Shown here piece by piece: positions 15,371 to 23,372 of a DNA stretch of 43,133 bases. The notes under the pieces are model-generated. The model was not told the origin of the DNA, ran no database searches, and was given only the letters and a program-made list of their open reading frames with translations. Positions within the stretch are counted from its first letter, which is position 1. Every line of letters starts with the position of its first letter. Source of the stretch: Gammaproteobacteria bacterium (GTDB taxonomy: Bacteria; Pseudomonadota; Gammaproteobacteria; Steroidobacterales; GCA-2729495); contig SMWD01000026.1 in assembly GCA_004357495.1 (NCBI GenBank), positions 1-43,133 on the forward strand, in the 5' to 3' direction. The position numbers and the translations under genes are program-made.

Positions 15371-16369
15371 GTGAATAACAATCAAGCCGCACCCGAGATC
15401 GAATGGCAACAACTTGCCCCCGAATCGCCCTGGGGCAAACGCGCCATGCCGCGCGGCGGATTGATGGATGGCTATTTCTACATCATCAGTGGTCGTTCCG
15501 GCATGTTCAGGATCTATTCGGACACCTGGCGCAGTCCCGATGGTGTGAATTGGGAGAAGATGTCGGACCAGACCGGTTGGGGCAAGCGCTGCTATCCGGA
15601 AGTCGAATGCGTGCAGGGTCATTTGGTCCTGACCGCAGGTCAAGGGCTGTCGACGTTTTATAATGATGTGTGGCGTTCCGCCGATCAGGGCCGCACGTGG
15701 GAGCAGGTCTGCGCTGACGCGCCCTGGAACGTGCGGGCCGGCCATCACACCTATACGATCGACGATGTCATTTACCTGTTTGGCGGTGCGCGCAACTCCT
15801 TTGACCGGATCTTCTACCCCGAGCTGTGGGTCAGTAAAGACCTCGGGGAGACCTGGGAACTGCGGGCGGAGCTGCCGGAGGACATGGGCCGGGCCGGCAT
15901 GCAGGTCGTCGAGATCGACGGCACAATTTATTTCATGGGTGGCGATCACGACAAACCGGTGTTCCAGGCCAACTGGCCCGGTCGCCGGAATGACGTCTGG
16001 AAATCCGCTGACCAGGGCGAGACCTGGGAGATGCTCGGGCATGCACCCTGGGCCCCGCGCACGGGGCATCAATGCATCGCCCACAACGGCAAGGTCATTT
16101 GTATTGGCGGCCACGCGCAGGGCACGCACAAGTACAAACAGATTCTGATGCACGACATGTGGGTCTGGGATCCGAGCACCGGCATGGACAGCTGGGAACT
16201 GGCCACGGATAATGTGTGGGGCTGTGCCGATAATCCCGGCCGTGATGGCAAGAGTGACTTTATGCTGGAGGTCCGGGACGGCAAGATCTGGACCTTCGGC
16301 GGCGACCGGGAGGTGATATCCCCGTGGCCGCAGGACAACGACGTCTGGGTTGCGGATCTGCCGGGCTGA
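15371..16369 (+). CDS. Kelch-like / BNR-like beta-propeller protein
   Basis: A GTG-started protein of 332 residues without a signal peptide. It consists of six or so propeller blades in which Kelch-type strands (MDGYFYIISGRSG, DDVIYLFGGARN, IDGTIYFMGGDHD, HNGKVICIGGHAQ, RDGKIWTFGGDRE) alternate with Asp-box-like segments (DVWRSADQGRTWEQV, LWVSKDLGETWEL, DVWKSADQGETWEM). Asp-boxes are typical of sialidase-type propellers, which are usually exported, so a cytoplasmic version is notable. No sialidase Arg triad is visible. It probably acts as a binding scaffold or sugar-modifying enzyme of unknown substrate. It is transcribed alone, framed by boundary tags. Confidence 0.8.
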   Translation: MNNNQAAPEIEWQQLAPESPWGKRAMPRGGLMDGYFYIISGRSGMFRIYSDTWRSPDGVNWEKMSDQTGWGKRCYPEVECVQGHLVLTAGQGLSTFYNDVWRSADQGRTWEQVCADAPWNVRAGHHTYTIDDVIYLFGGARNSFDRIFYPELWVSKDLGETWELRAELPEDMGRAGMQVVEIDGTIYFMGGDHDKPVFQANWPGRRNDVWKSADQGETWEMLGHAPWAPRTGHQCIAHNGKVICIGGHAQGTHKYKQILMHDMWVWDPSTGMDSWELATDNVWGCADNPGRDGKSDFMLEVRDGKIWTFGGDREVISPWPQDNDVWVADLPG

Positions 16370-16381
16370 CTAATGGACAAC

Positions 16382-16401
16382 GAAAAATAAACCCGGTGCC
16401 T
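16382..16401 (-). repeat. Boundary tag before LLM gene
   Basis: GAAAAATAAACCCGGTGCC, a minus-oriented copy of the tag, starts 13 bases after the Kelch-like gene stop. Confidence 0.7.
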
Positions 16402-16429
16402 TGTGATCTTTTGAGGCGATAATCAGCCC

Positions 16430-17443
16430 ATGCGAGTCGATCTGATTATTCAGCCTCATCTCCCGGCCACCGAATTCGCCGCCCTCGGTGAGTTGGCCGA
16501 GGGTTACGGCATTTCCGGCGTATGGGTATCCAATCATCTCGACGGACGCGACCCATTCGTGAATTTCGTGCCGCTGGCCGAGCGTACTCAGCGGCTGCAC
16601 ATGGGCCCGACGGCGCTGAGCCCGTACGAAGAGCATCCGATGCAGATGGCCAAGCTGCTGATGACGCTGAACGAGATTTCAGGCGGGCGGGCGCATGTCG
16701 CGGTCGGCGCCGGTGGCGGCACGATCGATTCGATGGGCATCAAGCCGGTGCGCATGATTCGCGCGGTGCGCGAATGTCTCGAGATCCTGCACCTCGCGGC
16801 GTCAGGCGAGCGGGTCTCCTACAAGGGCGAGATCTACCAGATGCAGGGGCTTAACACGGGTTGGGCCAAGGCCCCGAAGCCTGCGATATACGCCGCGGCC
16901 AACAAGGAGCAAATGCTTCGCATGTCGGCGCGTTATGCCGATGGCATCATGACCAGCGATTTTACGCCGGGTCGGCTGAGCTGGGCGCGGGAAGTCATCG
17001 ACCCGGTTCTGGACGATGCGGGTCGCGACAAGGCGACGTTTCCACTGATCAATTTCTGGGCCTGTCACATCAAGGAGACCCATGAGGAGGCAATGGCCGA
17101 AGCGCGGCTGTACCTGATGGCACGCGGCACGATCTGGGATCCGTATATTCTCGACGTCGTCAGCGCCGAGGAAGCCGCCGTGGTCGCCAGGCATTATCCG
17201 GCCTTCGTGCGCGCTTACCGGAAATCTTCCGACATCGAGGGGCCGCCGCGGGAACTCATCGACAAAATCGTCGAGCGCGGGGTGACGGCTTGTGCCGCCA
17301 GCGAGGTCGACGGTCAAATCGATCGCTTCAAGGCGATGCGCGCGGCCGGCGCGACGGGCGTTGCACTGTGTCTGTATAACGATCCGGCGGATGCGATTCG
17401 CGTGATTGGCGAACATATCGTGCCGGCGCTGAAAGATATCTGA
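16430..17443 (+). CDS. LLM-class (luciferase-like) flavin-dependent oxidoreductase
   Basis: A 337-residue single-domain TIM-barrel protein of the bacterial luciferase/F420 class. Recognisable elements are the first strand MRVDLIIQPHLPATEFAAL, the YGISGVWVSNH helix and strand, the SGGRAHVAVGAGGGTIDSMG segment that borders the cofactor phosphate site, and PKPAIYAAANKEQMLRMSARYADG. Such enzymes use reduced FMN or F420 to oxidise or reduce small substrates; the methylene-tetrahydromethanopterin-reductase-like branch fits best. An F420-type dependence would be interesting beside the F420H2:NADP-oxidoreductase-like gene at 34324, but FMN is equally possible. Confidence 0.86.
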   Translation: MRVDLIIQPHLPATEFAALGELAEGYGISGVWVSNHLDGRDPFVNFVPLAERTQRLHMGPTALSPYEEHPMQMAKLLMTLNEISGGRAHVAVGAGGGTIDSMGIKPVRMIRAVRECLEILHLAASGERVSYKGEIYQMQGLNTGWAKAPKPAIYAAANKEQMLRMSARYADGIMTSDFTPGRLSWAREVIDPVLDDAGRDKATFPLINFWACHIKETHEEAMAEARLYLMARGTIWDPYILDVVSAEEAAVVARHYPAFVRAYRKSSDIEGPPRELIDKIVERGVTACAASEVDGQIDRFKAMRAAGATGVALCLYNDPADAIRVIGEHIVPALKDI

Positions 17444-17464
17444 AAAGATACCGGGTTTATTTAT
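17442..17464 (+). repeat. Boundary tag between LLM and SDR genes
   Basis: AAAAGATACCGGGTTTATTT overlaps the end of the LLM stop codon and fills half of the 47-bp spacer to the next gene. Confidence 0.7.
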
Positions 17465-17490
17465 CCAGCTCCCGTAGTCGAAATTCCTCC

Positions 17491-18153
17491 ATGCCAAATG
17501 CCATCGTTACTGGCTCGAACCGAGGCATCGGCCTGCAGCTCTGTCATGCGCTGAAGGATCGCGGTTACACGGTGACGGCCCTGTGCCGGCACGCCGGTGA
17601 TGCGTTGGTGAGTCCGGGCATCGATATCCATGCTGGCTATGACATCACGGATGGTGTGGCTATCGAGGCATTTGCGCGCACGGTCGAGCCCGGCACGATT
17701 GATCTGTTGATCAATAACGCCGGCATTTTGCACGGCATGTCGCTCGACGATCTGGATATCGAATCGGTACGGCAGCAATTCGAAGTCAATGCGCTGGGCC
17801 CGTTGCGCGTGACCCGGTCGTTGCTGCACGCGCTCAAGGACGGCGCCAAAATTGTGCTGCTAACGAGTCGCATGGGGTCCATCGCGGATAATGATTCGGG
17901 CGGCAGTTACGGTTACCGTATGTCGAAGGCGGCCCTGAACGCGGCAGGTATGTCGCTGGCCAGAGATCTGCGCGGGCGCGGGATTGCGGTTGCCATCCTG
18001 CATCCCGGCTACGTCAGGACCGACATGACGGGGCAATCCGGTCTGCTCGATGTCGACGAGTCCGTCGCCGGTTTGCTTGAGCGTATTGACGGGCTGAATT
18101 TGGCGAACTCCGGCAGCTTCTGGCACAGCAATGGTGAATTGCTGCCGTGGTAA
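17491..18153 (+). CDS. Short-chain dehydrogenase/reductase (classical SDR)
   Basis: A 220-residue classical SDR: nucleotide motif TGSNRGIG (residues 7-14), the stabilising NNAG motif in LLINNAGILHG, a Ser in LLTSRMGS and the catalytic Tyr-x-x-x-Lys in GYRMSKAALN, ending with HPGYVRTDMT and a C-terminal tail GSFWHSNGELLPW. The short form resembles C-factor-like or carbonyl reductase SDRs (about 220-230 residues). It is on the same strand as the LLM flavoprotein with a 47-base gap. Its tail is recognisably similar to the SDR fragment at 28783-28896, which helped identify that remnant. Confidence 0.9.
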   Translation: MPNAIVTGSNRGIGLQLCHALKDRGYTVTALCRHAGDALVSPGIDIHAGYDITDGVAIEAFARTVEPGTIDLLINNAGILHGMSLDDLDIESVRQQFEVNALGPLRVTRSLLHALKDGAKIVLLTSRMGSIADNDSGGSYGYRMSKAALNAAGMSLARDLRGRGIAVAILHPGYVRTDMTGQSGLLDVDESVAGLLERIDGLNLANSGSFWHSNGELLPW

Positions 18154-18154
18154 A

Positions 18155-18210
18155 AGTGGTGCCGGGTAATTCAATTGAGGTTACGAGACACCCGTGACCC
18201 GGCACCTTTG
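18155..18210. repeat. Inverted tag pair overlapping the end of the propeller lipoprotein gene
   Basis: GGTGCCGGGT (18158-18167) mirrors ACCCGGCACC (18197-18206). The convergent propeller lipoprotein ends at 18171, so its last dozen codons are encoded by this element. It could serve as a terminator for both convergent genes. Confidence 0.75.
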
Positions 18211-19862
18211 CCAGGTACCAACCTGAGCACGCTCCGCTCTACATCACTAGTCAAATACAAAACCCCGTCCTGACCTGCGGCGATCCCCGCAGGCACATAC
18301 ACGGGCTCCGGCGTGCCCGGCACCACCGCCCCGATCGGTAAATTGCCGGCCAGTACGGTGGTTATTCCGGTTGCCGGATCCACCTCGATGACCTGCCGGG
18401 CACCTGCTTCAACAATGACCAGATGGCCGTTCCCGAGCATCGCCAGCCCTTCTGGTTGTTTGAGGCCGCTGGCAATCAGCGCCTTCGCACCGGTGCTGAT
18501 CGTCACCCGTGACACGCTGCCCGCCAGGGCTTCTGTAACGTACAGCGCATCGGGCCCTGCCCGGATTACGCCCACCGGCCCTTGTAATTCATCGGCGATC
18601 ACCTCGCGCGCCTTGCGGTCGGTGGTGCTGAGTTTGATTAACTGGCCGCTGTCGAACGAGGCAACGATCACATCGCCGGTGTCGGTCAGCACCAGACCGT
18701 AAGGTGTGTCGATGCGTCTCCATTTATGCAGGGTTTCACCGGTGCTGCGGTCGAGCATATAAACCCGCGATTTTCTGACATCGCTTAACACGATGACCTC
18801 GTTCGTGGCCGTGACATCGCTCGCGCTGGCCGGATCCATGAATTCGGCCAGATTAACGGTTGCCCAGACCTCTCCGGTTTGCGGGTCGATGTGACGAACC
18901 GCGAAATCATCGGCCACGATCAGGGTTTCTTTGCCGTCGATTGTCGTTATTGCCAGTCCGCCGGGCAAACCCAGCTTGCCGGTAACCACCGGGGTTTGCT
19001 CGCCGCTGACGGGATCGACCTTGACGATAGCGCTCCTGGCAGGTTGACTGACGTAGAGCATGTCGTCAGCGTCGATCGCGAGACTGTCGAGCGGGGGTTC
19101 TATTATGGTGATGACTTCAGCGGTTCCGGTTTCGACATTAACCCGAAACAATTTGCCGCTGTCCCAGCCAAGCGCGTAGAGCCGACCTTTCGAGTCCAGC
19201 TTGACGGCCGATAGCACGCCGAGTCCTGTGCTGACGATTGTGACCTCACCGCTGGCAAGATCGATACGCGCAATTTGTTCCAGGCCCGCAAGCGGGCCGT
19301 AGAGTTGCTGGTTGGCATCGATATCGAAACTGTTCAGATGGCCGATGCCCTTGGCAATCAGGCGGGGCGGTTGTTCGCCCGTAACGTCGATTTCGACAAA
19401 ACGATCGATACCGATCTGCGCCGCATACAGGCGACCGTCGGCGGTGTAGCCGAGCGGATTAATCAGTGGCAGCTTGCTCGCCAGCACGTAGGGCTCGCCA
19501 GCGGGGCGTCGGGCGCGAATCTCGGCGCTGGGCATGGCTGTCCACGCCATCGTGCCGTCCGGCGCAAAAGCGACATCGTCGCATTCGCCGTGTGGCGCGC
19601 CCACGGCCGTGGTTACCGCGCCGGTTACAACGTTGACTCTAAAGAGACTTTGCGCCACCACACTGCAAACGTATAGCGCACCATCCGGGCCAAACCGGAT
19701 ACCCTTGGCGCCGTGCAGGGGGCTCCCGGCAACCAGGGTTTCTACGGAGTAGGCGGGCGGCACTGGCTGTTTTGGCGTGTTGCCTGTGCAGGCAGCGAGG
19801 ATGGCGGTGAATCCGACCAGAGCGACCCGTGCTATGCGGAGGGGGGCGGCGTTGAGTGGCAA
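18171..19862 (-). CDS. SMP-30/NHL-type beta-propeller lipoprotein
   Basis: A 563-residue protein with a lipoprotein signal (VGFTAILAAC) and then two consecutive propeller-like regions built of repeats with the pattern GPDGALYVCS, ADGRLYAAQ, SKGRLYALGWDSG, ADDMLYVSQPA and QDGVLYLTSDVE. These are Vgb/SMP-30/NHL-type blades; the length suggests two six- or seven-bladed propellers or one plus a partial one. No catalytic residues are visible; a surface scaffold or gluconolactonase-like role is possible. The final residues GKGAGSRVSRNLN are encoded by the repeat at 18155-18210, so the native C-terminus may have been replaced when the element arrived. Confidence 0.82.
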   Translation of the reverse strand: MPLNAAPLRIARVALVGFTAILAACTGNTPKQPVPPAYSVETLVAGSPLHGAKGIRFGPDGALYVCSVVAQSLFRVNVVTGAVTTAVGAPHGECDDVAFAPDGTMAWTAMPSAEIRARRPAGEPYVLASKLPLINPLGYTADGRLYAAQIGIDRFVEIDVTGEQPPRLIAKGIGHLNSFDIDANQQLYGPLAGLEQIARIDLASGEVTIVSTGLGVLSAVKLDSKGRLYALGWDSGKLFRVNVETGTAEVITIIEPPLDSLAIDADDMLYVSQPARSAIVKVDPVSGEQTPVVTGKLGLPGGLAITTIDGKETLIVADDFAVRHIDPQTGEVWATVNLAEFMDPASASDVTATNEVIVLSDVRKSRVYMLDRSTGETLHKWRRIDTPYGLVLTDTGDVIVASFDSGQLIKLSTTDRKAREVIADELQGPVGVIRAGPDALYVTEALAGSVSRVTISTGAKALIASGLKQPEGLAMLGNGHLVIVEAGARQVIEVDPATGITTVLAGNLPIGAVVPGTPEPVYVPAGIAAGQDGVLYLTSDVERSVLRLVPGKGAGSRVSRNLN

Positions 19863-19889
19863 TTTATCGCTCCTGATAAAGGTACAGAA

Positions 19890-19972
19890 AAATGGTACCG
19901 AGTTTATTTTCGGTTCATCTGAGATGTATATTCTGATTAAATGTGCACCGAAAATAAACCCGGTACCTTTTC
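19890..19972. repeat. Inverted pair of GGTACC...TTTATTTTCGGT tags
   Basis: Two 21-base arms at 19894-19914 and 19947-19967 match at 20 of 21 positions across a 32-base spacer, giving a strong palindrome in the divergent gap between the propeller lipoprotein and the SDR. Design matches the pair at 4379-4455. Confidence 0.82.
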
Positions 19973-19993
19973 CAGTTATAGTCGAGGAATGCC

Positions 19994-20827
19994 ATGAAAT
20001 TAGCCAAGCAAACCATCTGGATTACCGGCGCCTCTTCCGGCGTAGGCGAAGGCATGGCTACGGTTTTCCACCGCGAGGGCGCGAACCTCATTCTTTCCGG
20101 CCGCCGGGAGGCCGAACTCGAGCGCGTCGCGGCCGATTGCGCCGGTGGCCCCGGCAGGGTGACTGTCGTGCCGTTCGATATCACGGATGCGGTGGCGCGC
20201 GAGTCGGCCGCGCGACGGGTACTTGACGAATTTGAGCGCATCGACATCCTGGTCAACAACGCCGGCATCGGTCAGCGCAGCCTGGCGAAGGATACGTCTC
20301 TGGACGTGGATCGGCGCATCATGGAGGTCGATTTCTTTGCGCCGGTTGCATTGACCAAGCTGGTGTTGCCGCGAATGATCGAGCAGCAGGGCGGGCATTT
20401 GCTTGTGACCTCGTCAGTTGCCGGCAAGCATGCGGTGCCGTTGCATACCGCCTACTGCGCGGCCAAGCACGCGCTGCACGGGTACTTTGACACGCTGCGG
20501 GTTGAACACCTGAAGGACAACATAGCCGTGACACTGCTGGTGATCGCCGGGATTCGGAGCGACGTTTTCCAGCATGCGCTGATCGGGGACGGCTCCGAGT
20601 ATGGGGACAGTGACTGGGGTGACGGCGCCGGCATGTCGGCGGAGGCTTGCGCGGAGCGAGTGGTGGAGGCGATCGTGGGGCGTGAGCGGGAGGTCGTGAT
20701 CGGCATCGAGGCGGCCTTGCAGGCACTTGCGTTGAAGGATAAGGACCCTGAGGAGTTTATCGAGCGGATGGCGAAGATGATGGAGTGGATGTTGCAGGGG
20801 AGACGTATGCGGCAAGGAAAAGCGTAG
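19994..20827 (+). CDS. Short-chain dehydrogenase/reductase
   Basis: A 277-residue classical SDR with TGASSGVG (residues 11-18), DILVNNAGIG, the catalytic Ser in TSSVAGK and the Tyr-x-x-x-Lys pair in AYCAAKHA. The Arg residues after strand 2 (SGRREAEL) favour NADPH. The start is set by GAGGAATGCC directly upstream. Length and the C-terminal extension resemble the DltE/YqjQ-type SDRs of unspecified substrate. The stop codon TAG overlaps the probable GTG start of the DUF900 gene (TAGTG), so the two proteins are likely translated from one message by coupling. Confidence 0.9.
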   Translation: MKLAKQTIWITGASSGVGEGMATVFHREGANLILSGRREAELERVAADCAGGPGRVTVVPFDITDAVARESAARRVLDEFERIDILVNNAGIGQRSLAKDTSLDVDRRIMEVDFFAPVALTKLVLPRMIEQQGGHLLVTSSVAGKHAVPLHTAYCAAKHALHGYFDTLRVEHLKDNIAVTLLVIAGIRSDVFQHALIGDGSEYGDSDWGDGAGMSAEACAERVVEAIVGREREVVIGIEAALQALALKDKDPEEFIERMAKMMEWMLQGRRMRQGKA

Positions 20828-21831
20828 TGCTGTTCATGGTCACCAATCGTCGGGTACGCGATGGCCGTTACGGTGACGAAGCGCGCGCGAATCACCGATT
20901 CGAGTATCAGTACGCGTATAACAACCAAGCTCATGGTCAGGACGCCTTTGAGAGCAAGGGCAAGAGAGGCTTTGAGACGGCATTGCTGGCCGAACTGTGC
21001 CGGCTTCGTGATGCAGAGGGCATCAACACGCCCAAGGTCGGCATTTATCTGCATGGCTTCAATAACGACTATCAGGACAGTATCGACGAGCTCTGGGATC
21101 TGCACCAACACCTTGCCCGGGTCACTGACAAGCCACCCGTAATCGTCGGGTTCTCATGGCCGTCTTCGGGAAAGACGGTGAGTTATCTGTCTGATCGCGA
21201 TGAAGTGCGCGACTCGGTCGGGGCATTCACTCGTTTTGTTCTCGATATCAATGATCTCGCGCACCGTAATGAACAAGGCTGCTTCTCGACGACTTTCTGC
21301 ATCGCGCATTCGATGGGCAGCTATTTGTTACGCAAGGGCCTGGAATATTTATCGGACAATATCGGCAGCCCGGTCGGCCGGATGTTATTCGACGAGACGG
21401 TGCTGCTGGCACCTGACATCGCGTCGAAGGACATTGAGCGGGATGGCAAAGGCCGCTACATCGCGCAGTTTTCGAGACGCGTGCATGTGTACTACTCGCC
21501 GTTTGACCGCGCCCTGAAGGCATCAAGTGCCAAGCGCTTCGGTGGCAATCGTCTCGGGCGTCACGGCGCAGACGACTACGCGAACCTGCCGGGTAACGTC
21601 GTGCTTGTGGACGCCAAAACGTATGCAAATTCCGACGCGATCGATGGCTGCACCGATCGCGTCGGCGAGCAGGTTTCGGTGCATAGTTCTCACCGCTACC
21701 ACGCGGCCATCCTGAGCGACATGGTAGAGACATTGGCCAGTGTTGACCGCGACCTGATCAAGGGCCGGATGCCAATTGCGGATGATGGCGAGTCACGGCG
21801 AAATCATTACCGCCTGGTTCCGCCTGCATAG
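20827..21831 (+). CDS. DUF900-family alpha/beta hydrolase
   Basis: The protein shows the alpha/beta-hydrolase DUF900 pattern: the oxyanion loop strand VGIYLHGFNNDYQDS, the strand FSWPSSGKTVSYLSDRDE, and the nucleophile elbow IAHSMGSYLLRKGLE with Ser; a later HSSHRYH supplies the likely His. The start is taken as GTG 20827, which overlaps the upstream TAG stop and has AAGGA eight bases before it; ATG 20785 is an in-frame alternative that would add 14 residues and overlap the SDR by 43 bases. With the first start it has 334 residues. DUF900 proteins are serine hydrolases of unknown substrate. It is the second gene of an SDR-hydrolase pair. Confidence 0.85.
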   Translation: MLFMVTNRRVRDGRYGDEARANHRFEYQYAYNNQAHGQDAFESKGKRGFETALLAELCRLRDAEGINTPKVGIYLHGFNNDYQDSIDELWDLHQHLARVTDKPPVIVGFSWPSSGKTVSYLSDRDEVRDSVGAFTRFVLDINDLAHRNEQGCFSTTFCIAHSMGSYLLRKGLEYLSDNIGSPVGRMLFDETVLLAPDIASKDIERDGKGRYIAQFSRRVHVYYSPFDRALKASSAKRFGGNRLGRHGADDYANLPGNVVLVDAKTYANSDAIDGCTDRVGEQVSVHSSHRYHAAILSDMVETLASVDRDLIKGRMPIADDGESRRNHYRLVPPA

Positions 21832-21877
21832 AGCAAGACCAGAAAAATCAGTCTGACTGAGCGACTCGCCTGTGTGT

Positions 21878-21945
21878 GTGGGAGGCGCTCCCACAAAGAC
21901 AGCTCCCACAAAAAGCGGGAGCGACGAATCAGAAGGTGTCAGATT
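21878..21945. repeat. REP-like hairpin plus 49-bp direct repeat, GGTGTCAGA tag
   Basis: GTGGGAG/CTCCCAC hairpin at 21878-21894. Bases 21886-21934 match 28931-28979 at 46 of 49 positions, in the same orientation. A GGTGTCAGATT tag follows at 21935-21945. The two copies bracket the accessory region with the sulfatase, toxin-antitoxin module, IS element and phosphatase. Confidence 0.78.
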
Positions 21946-21981
21946 ACGACCGGTATCCTGCAAACATCAGCGGCTCGATTT

Positions 21982-22578
21982 ATGGGGGTACGGTCAATCA
22001 TTCGCATCAATAGGGATGACTGGGATGCCCGCAACCTCAAAGCTGAAGCACTGCGCCAGCTCGGCTACACGCACACCAACACCAACTGGCGCAACTGGTA
22101 TCTGACCTCGGCAGCGGAGCTCGACGGCAGCATCGACTACAGCAAGGAACTCGATATCAAGGCCCCCGATCTGCTGCGGGCTTTCCCGACGTCGAAGCTG
22201 ATCGAAAGTTTTCGCTACCGCCTGGATGCTGAGAAAACACTGGATGTAAACATGACCATGGGATTTCGTTTACCCGACGTCGATGAAGCATTCGGCCTTG
22301 AGATTCGCCGAGGCATTGTGCAGTTTTATGAACACATGCCTGCGGCAACAGACGTTGTCCTCGAAATAGATCGTGCGACCCTGATGGGCTTGCTGCTGGG
22401 TGAGCTGGACTCCGGTGGCAAGACCGGCGTGCATCCTGATTCACCACAGGCTGCACTGGCCGCGGTGTTCGAATCCGGCGACGCTCGGTTGACAACAGGC
22501 ACGCCTGAGGATTTCGCCAGATTCTTCAGCTACTTTGAACCGCCGAGTACTGAGCCGATTCCGATCACGATCCGATGA
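21982..22578 (+). pseudogene. Alkyl/aryl-sulfatase C-terminal remnant
   Basis: The translation matches only the C-terminal third of SdsA1/BDS1-type alkyl sulfatases: the end of the dimerisation domain (ARNLKAEALRQLGY, then NWRNWYLTSAAEL) and the SCP2-like C-terminal domain (DAEKTLDVNMTMGFRLPD, HPDSPQAALAAVFESGDARL). The whole N-terminal metallo-beta-lactamase domain with its HxHxDH zinc site is missing; homology starts near 21990, right after the repeat at 21878-21945. An ATG at 21982 keeps the frame open, so a 198-residue lipid-binding-like stump could still be made. I interpret it as a truncated gene. Confidence 0.8.
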
Positions 22579-22632
22579 CTGCGGATGATGAATTCACGAG
22601 TGGGGACGGGGTCACACTCCGCGCTCCCAGTA

Positions 22633-22727
22633 CCTGTGATAGAGGCTTTTGGTAGCATAACTTTCAGCAACTCGGTTTGGTCGACGAGGAAAAAAATAAC
22701 CATGAATACGCACTGCAAGATTCTCAG
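22633..22727 (+). repeat. Duplicate of the sulfatase leader and first codons
   Basis: These 95 bases match 23539-23633 at 87 positions without gaps, including the GAGGAAAAAAATAACC ribosome-binding region and the first nine codons beginning ATGAATACGCAC. The copy ends where a GGTGTCTGACACC palindrome (22736-22748) begins, and the reading frame then runs into unrelated sequence. The two copies flank the higBA module. Confidence 0.88.
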
Positions 22728-22735
22728 CGAAAATT

Positions 22736-22748
22736 GGTGTCTGACACC
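22736..22748. repeat. Perfect GGTGTCTGACACC palindrome
   Basis: A 13-base palindrome identical to the one at 28904-28916. It marks the break point of the duplicated sulfatase leader. Confidence 0.8.
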
Positions 22749-22773
22749 ATGTAACCTTGGAATTTCCTGTCCT

Positions 22774-23073
22774 TTAGCCAAAGGCCGCAATCTTGTCGAT
22801 ATCCGACCCGTGCTGCCGTCGCACTAATTCAAGCTCATAATCACTCTGCAGGTTCAGCCACATTTCGGCCGACGTCCCGAAGTACCGACCGAGACGCAAA
22901 GCAGTATCCGCCGTAATCGCACGTGTTTCGTTGACAATTCCCGTGATGCGGTTGGTCGGTACATGGATATCCTTTGCCAACCGATAGGGCGTCACTTCAA
23001 GTTCTTCCAAAAAATCATGTTTCAGGATCTCACCCGGATGGACCGGCGGCCGCCTGTTTTCGTTTCGAGCCAT
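22774..23073 (-). CDS. higA: HigA-family antitoxin (XRE helix-turn-helix)
   Basis: A 99-residue antitoxin with the HigA N-terminal signature RRPPVHPGEILKHDFLEEL, then an XRE helix-turn-helix (PYRLAKDIHVPTNRITGIVN and TALRLGRYFGTSAEMWLNLQ). It neutralises the adjacent toxin and, in this family, binds the operon operator. It lies 11 bases behind the toxin gene with its own Shine-Dalgarno AGGAGATAACACT, the toxin-first order that typifies higBA. The antitoxin-bound operator is probably the dyad inside the promoter at 23373-23401. Confidence 0.93.
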   Translation of the reverse strand: MARNENRRPPVHPGEILKHDFLEELEVTPYRLAKDIHVPTNRITGIVNETRAITADTALRLGRYFGTSAEMWLNLQSDYELELVRRQHGSDIDKIAAFG

Positions 23074-23084
23074 AGTGTTATCTC

Positions 23085-23366
23085 CTATTTGTGGTAATCA
23101 CCTGCCCAAACCTCGTACGCATTACCATTGATCCAGTCAAAGGTGATTCGGTATTGCTGGTTGATCCTGATCGACCAGCGGTTTTTATGGCTTTTCAGTT
23201 TTTCCAACCGATTCGACGGCGGGACTCTTATATCAGCCAGAGCCGTGATCGCGTTCAATCGGCGCAGCTGGCGTTCAGCCTTGCGGTGAAGGTTCTTCGG
23301 AATTGAGCGAGTGTAGTAACCGTCGAAGATGCGTTGGGTTGCTTTATCTCGCCATACCTTGATCAC
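23085..23366 (-). CDS. higB: HigB-family toxin (RelE/ParE-like mRNA interferase)
   Basis: The HigB/RelE-fold toxin is recognised from VIKVWRDKATQRIFDGYYT at its N-terminus and the conserved SNRLEKLKSHKNRWSIRIN and QYRITFDWINGNAYEVWAGD at the C-terminus; these toxins cleave mRNA on the ribosome and the Arg, Lys and Tyr residues of the last segment form the active site. The frame is open further upstream, but GTG 23366 gives the usual 93-residue length and coincides with the predicted transcription start, so translation would be leaderless. The upstream extension would contain promoter DNA and is rejected. Confidence 0.9.
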   Translation of the reverse strand: MIKVWRDKATQRIFDGYYTRSIPKNLHRKAERQLRRLNAITALADIRVPPSNRLEKLKSHKNRWSIRINQQYRITFDWINGNAYEVWAGDYHK

Positions 23367-23372
23367 AGAATG

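Noticed and set aside
21874-21981. Coding sequence before the alkyl-sulfatase stump
   Set aside because: It is translated REP repeat (RRSHKDSSHKK...) without homology to sulfatases.
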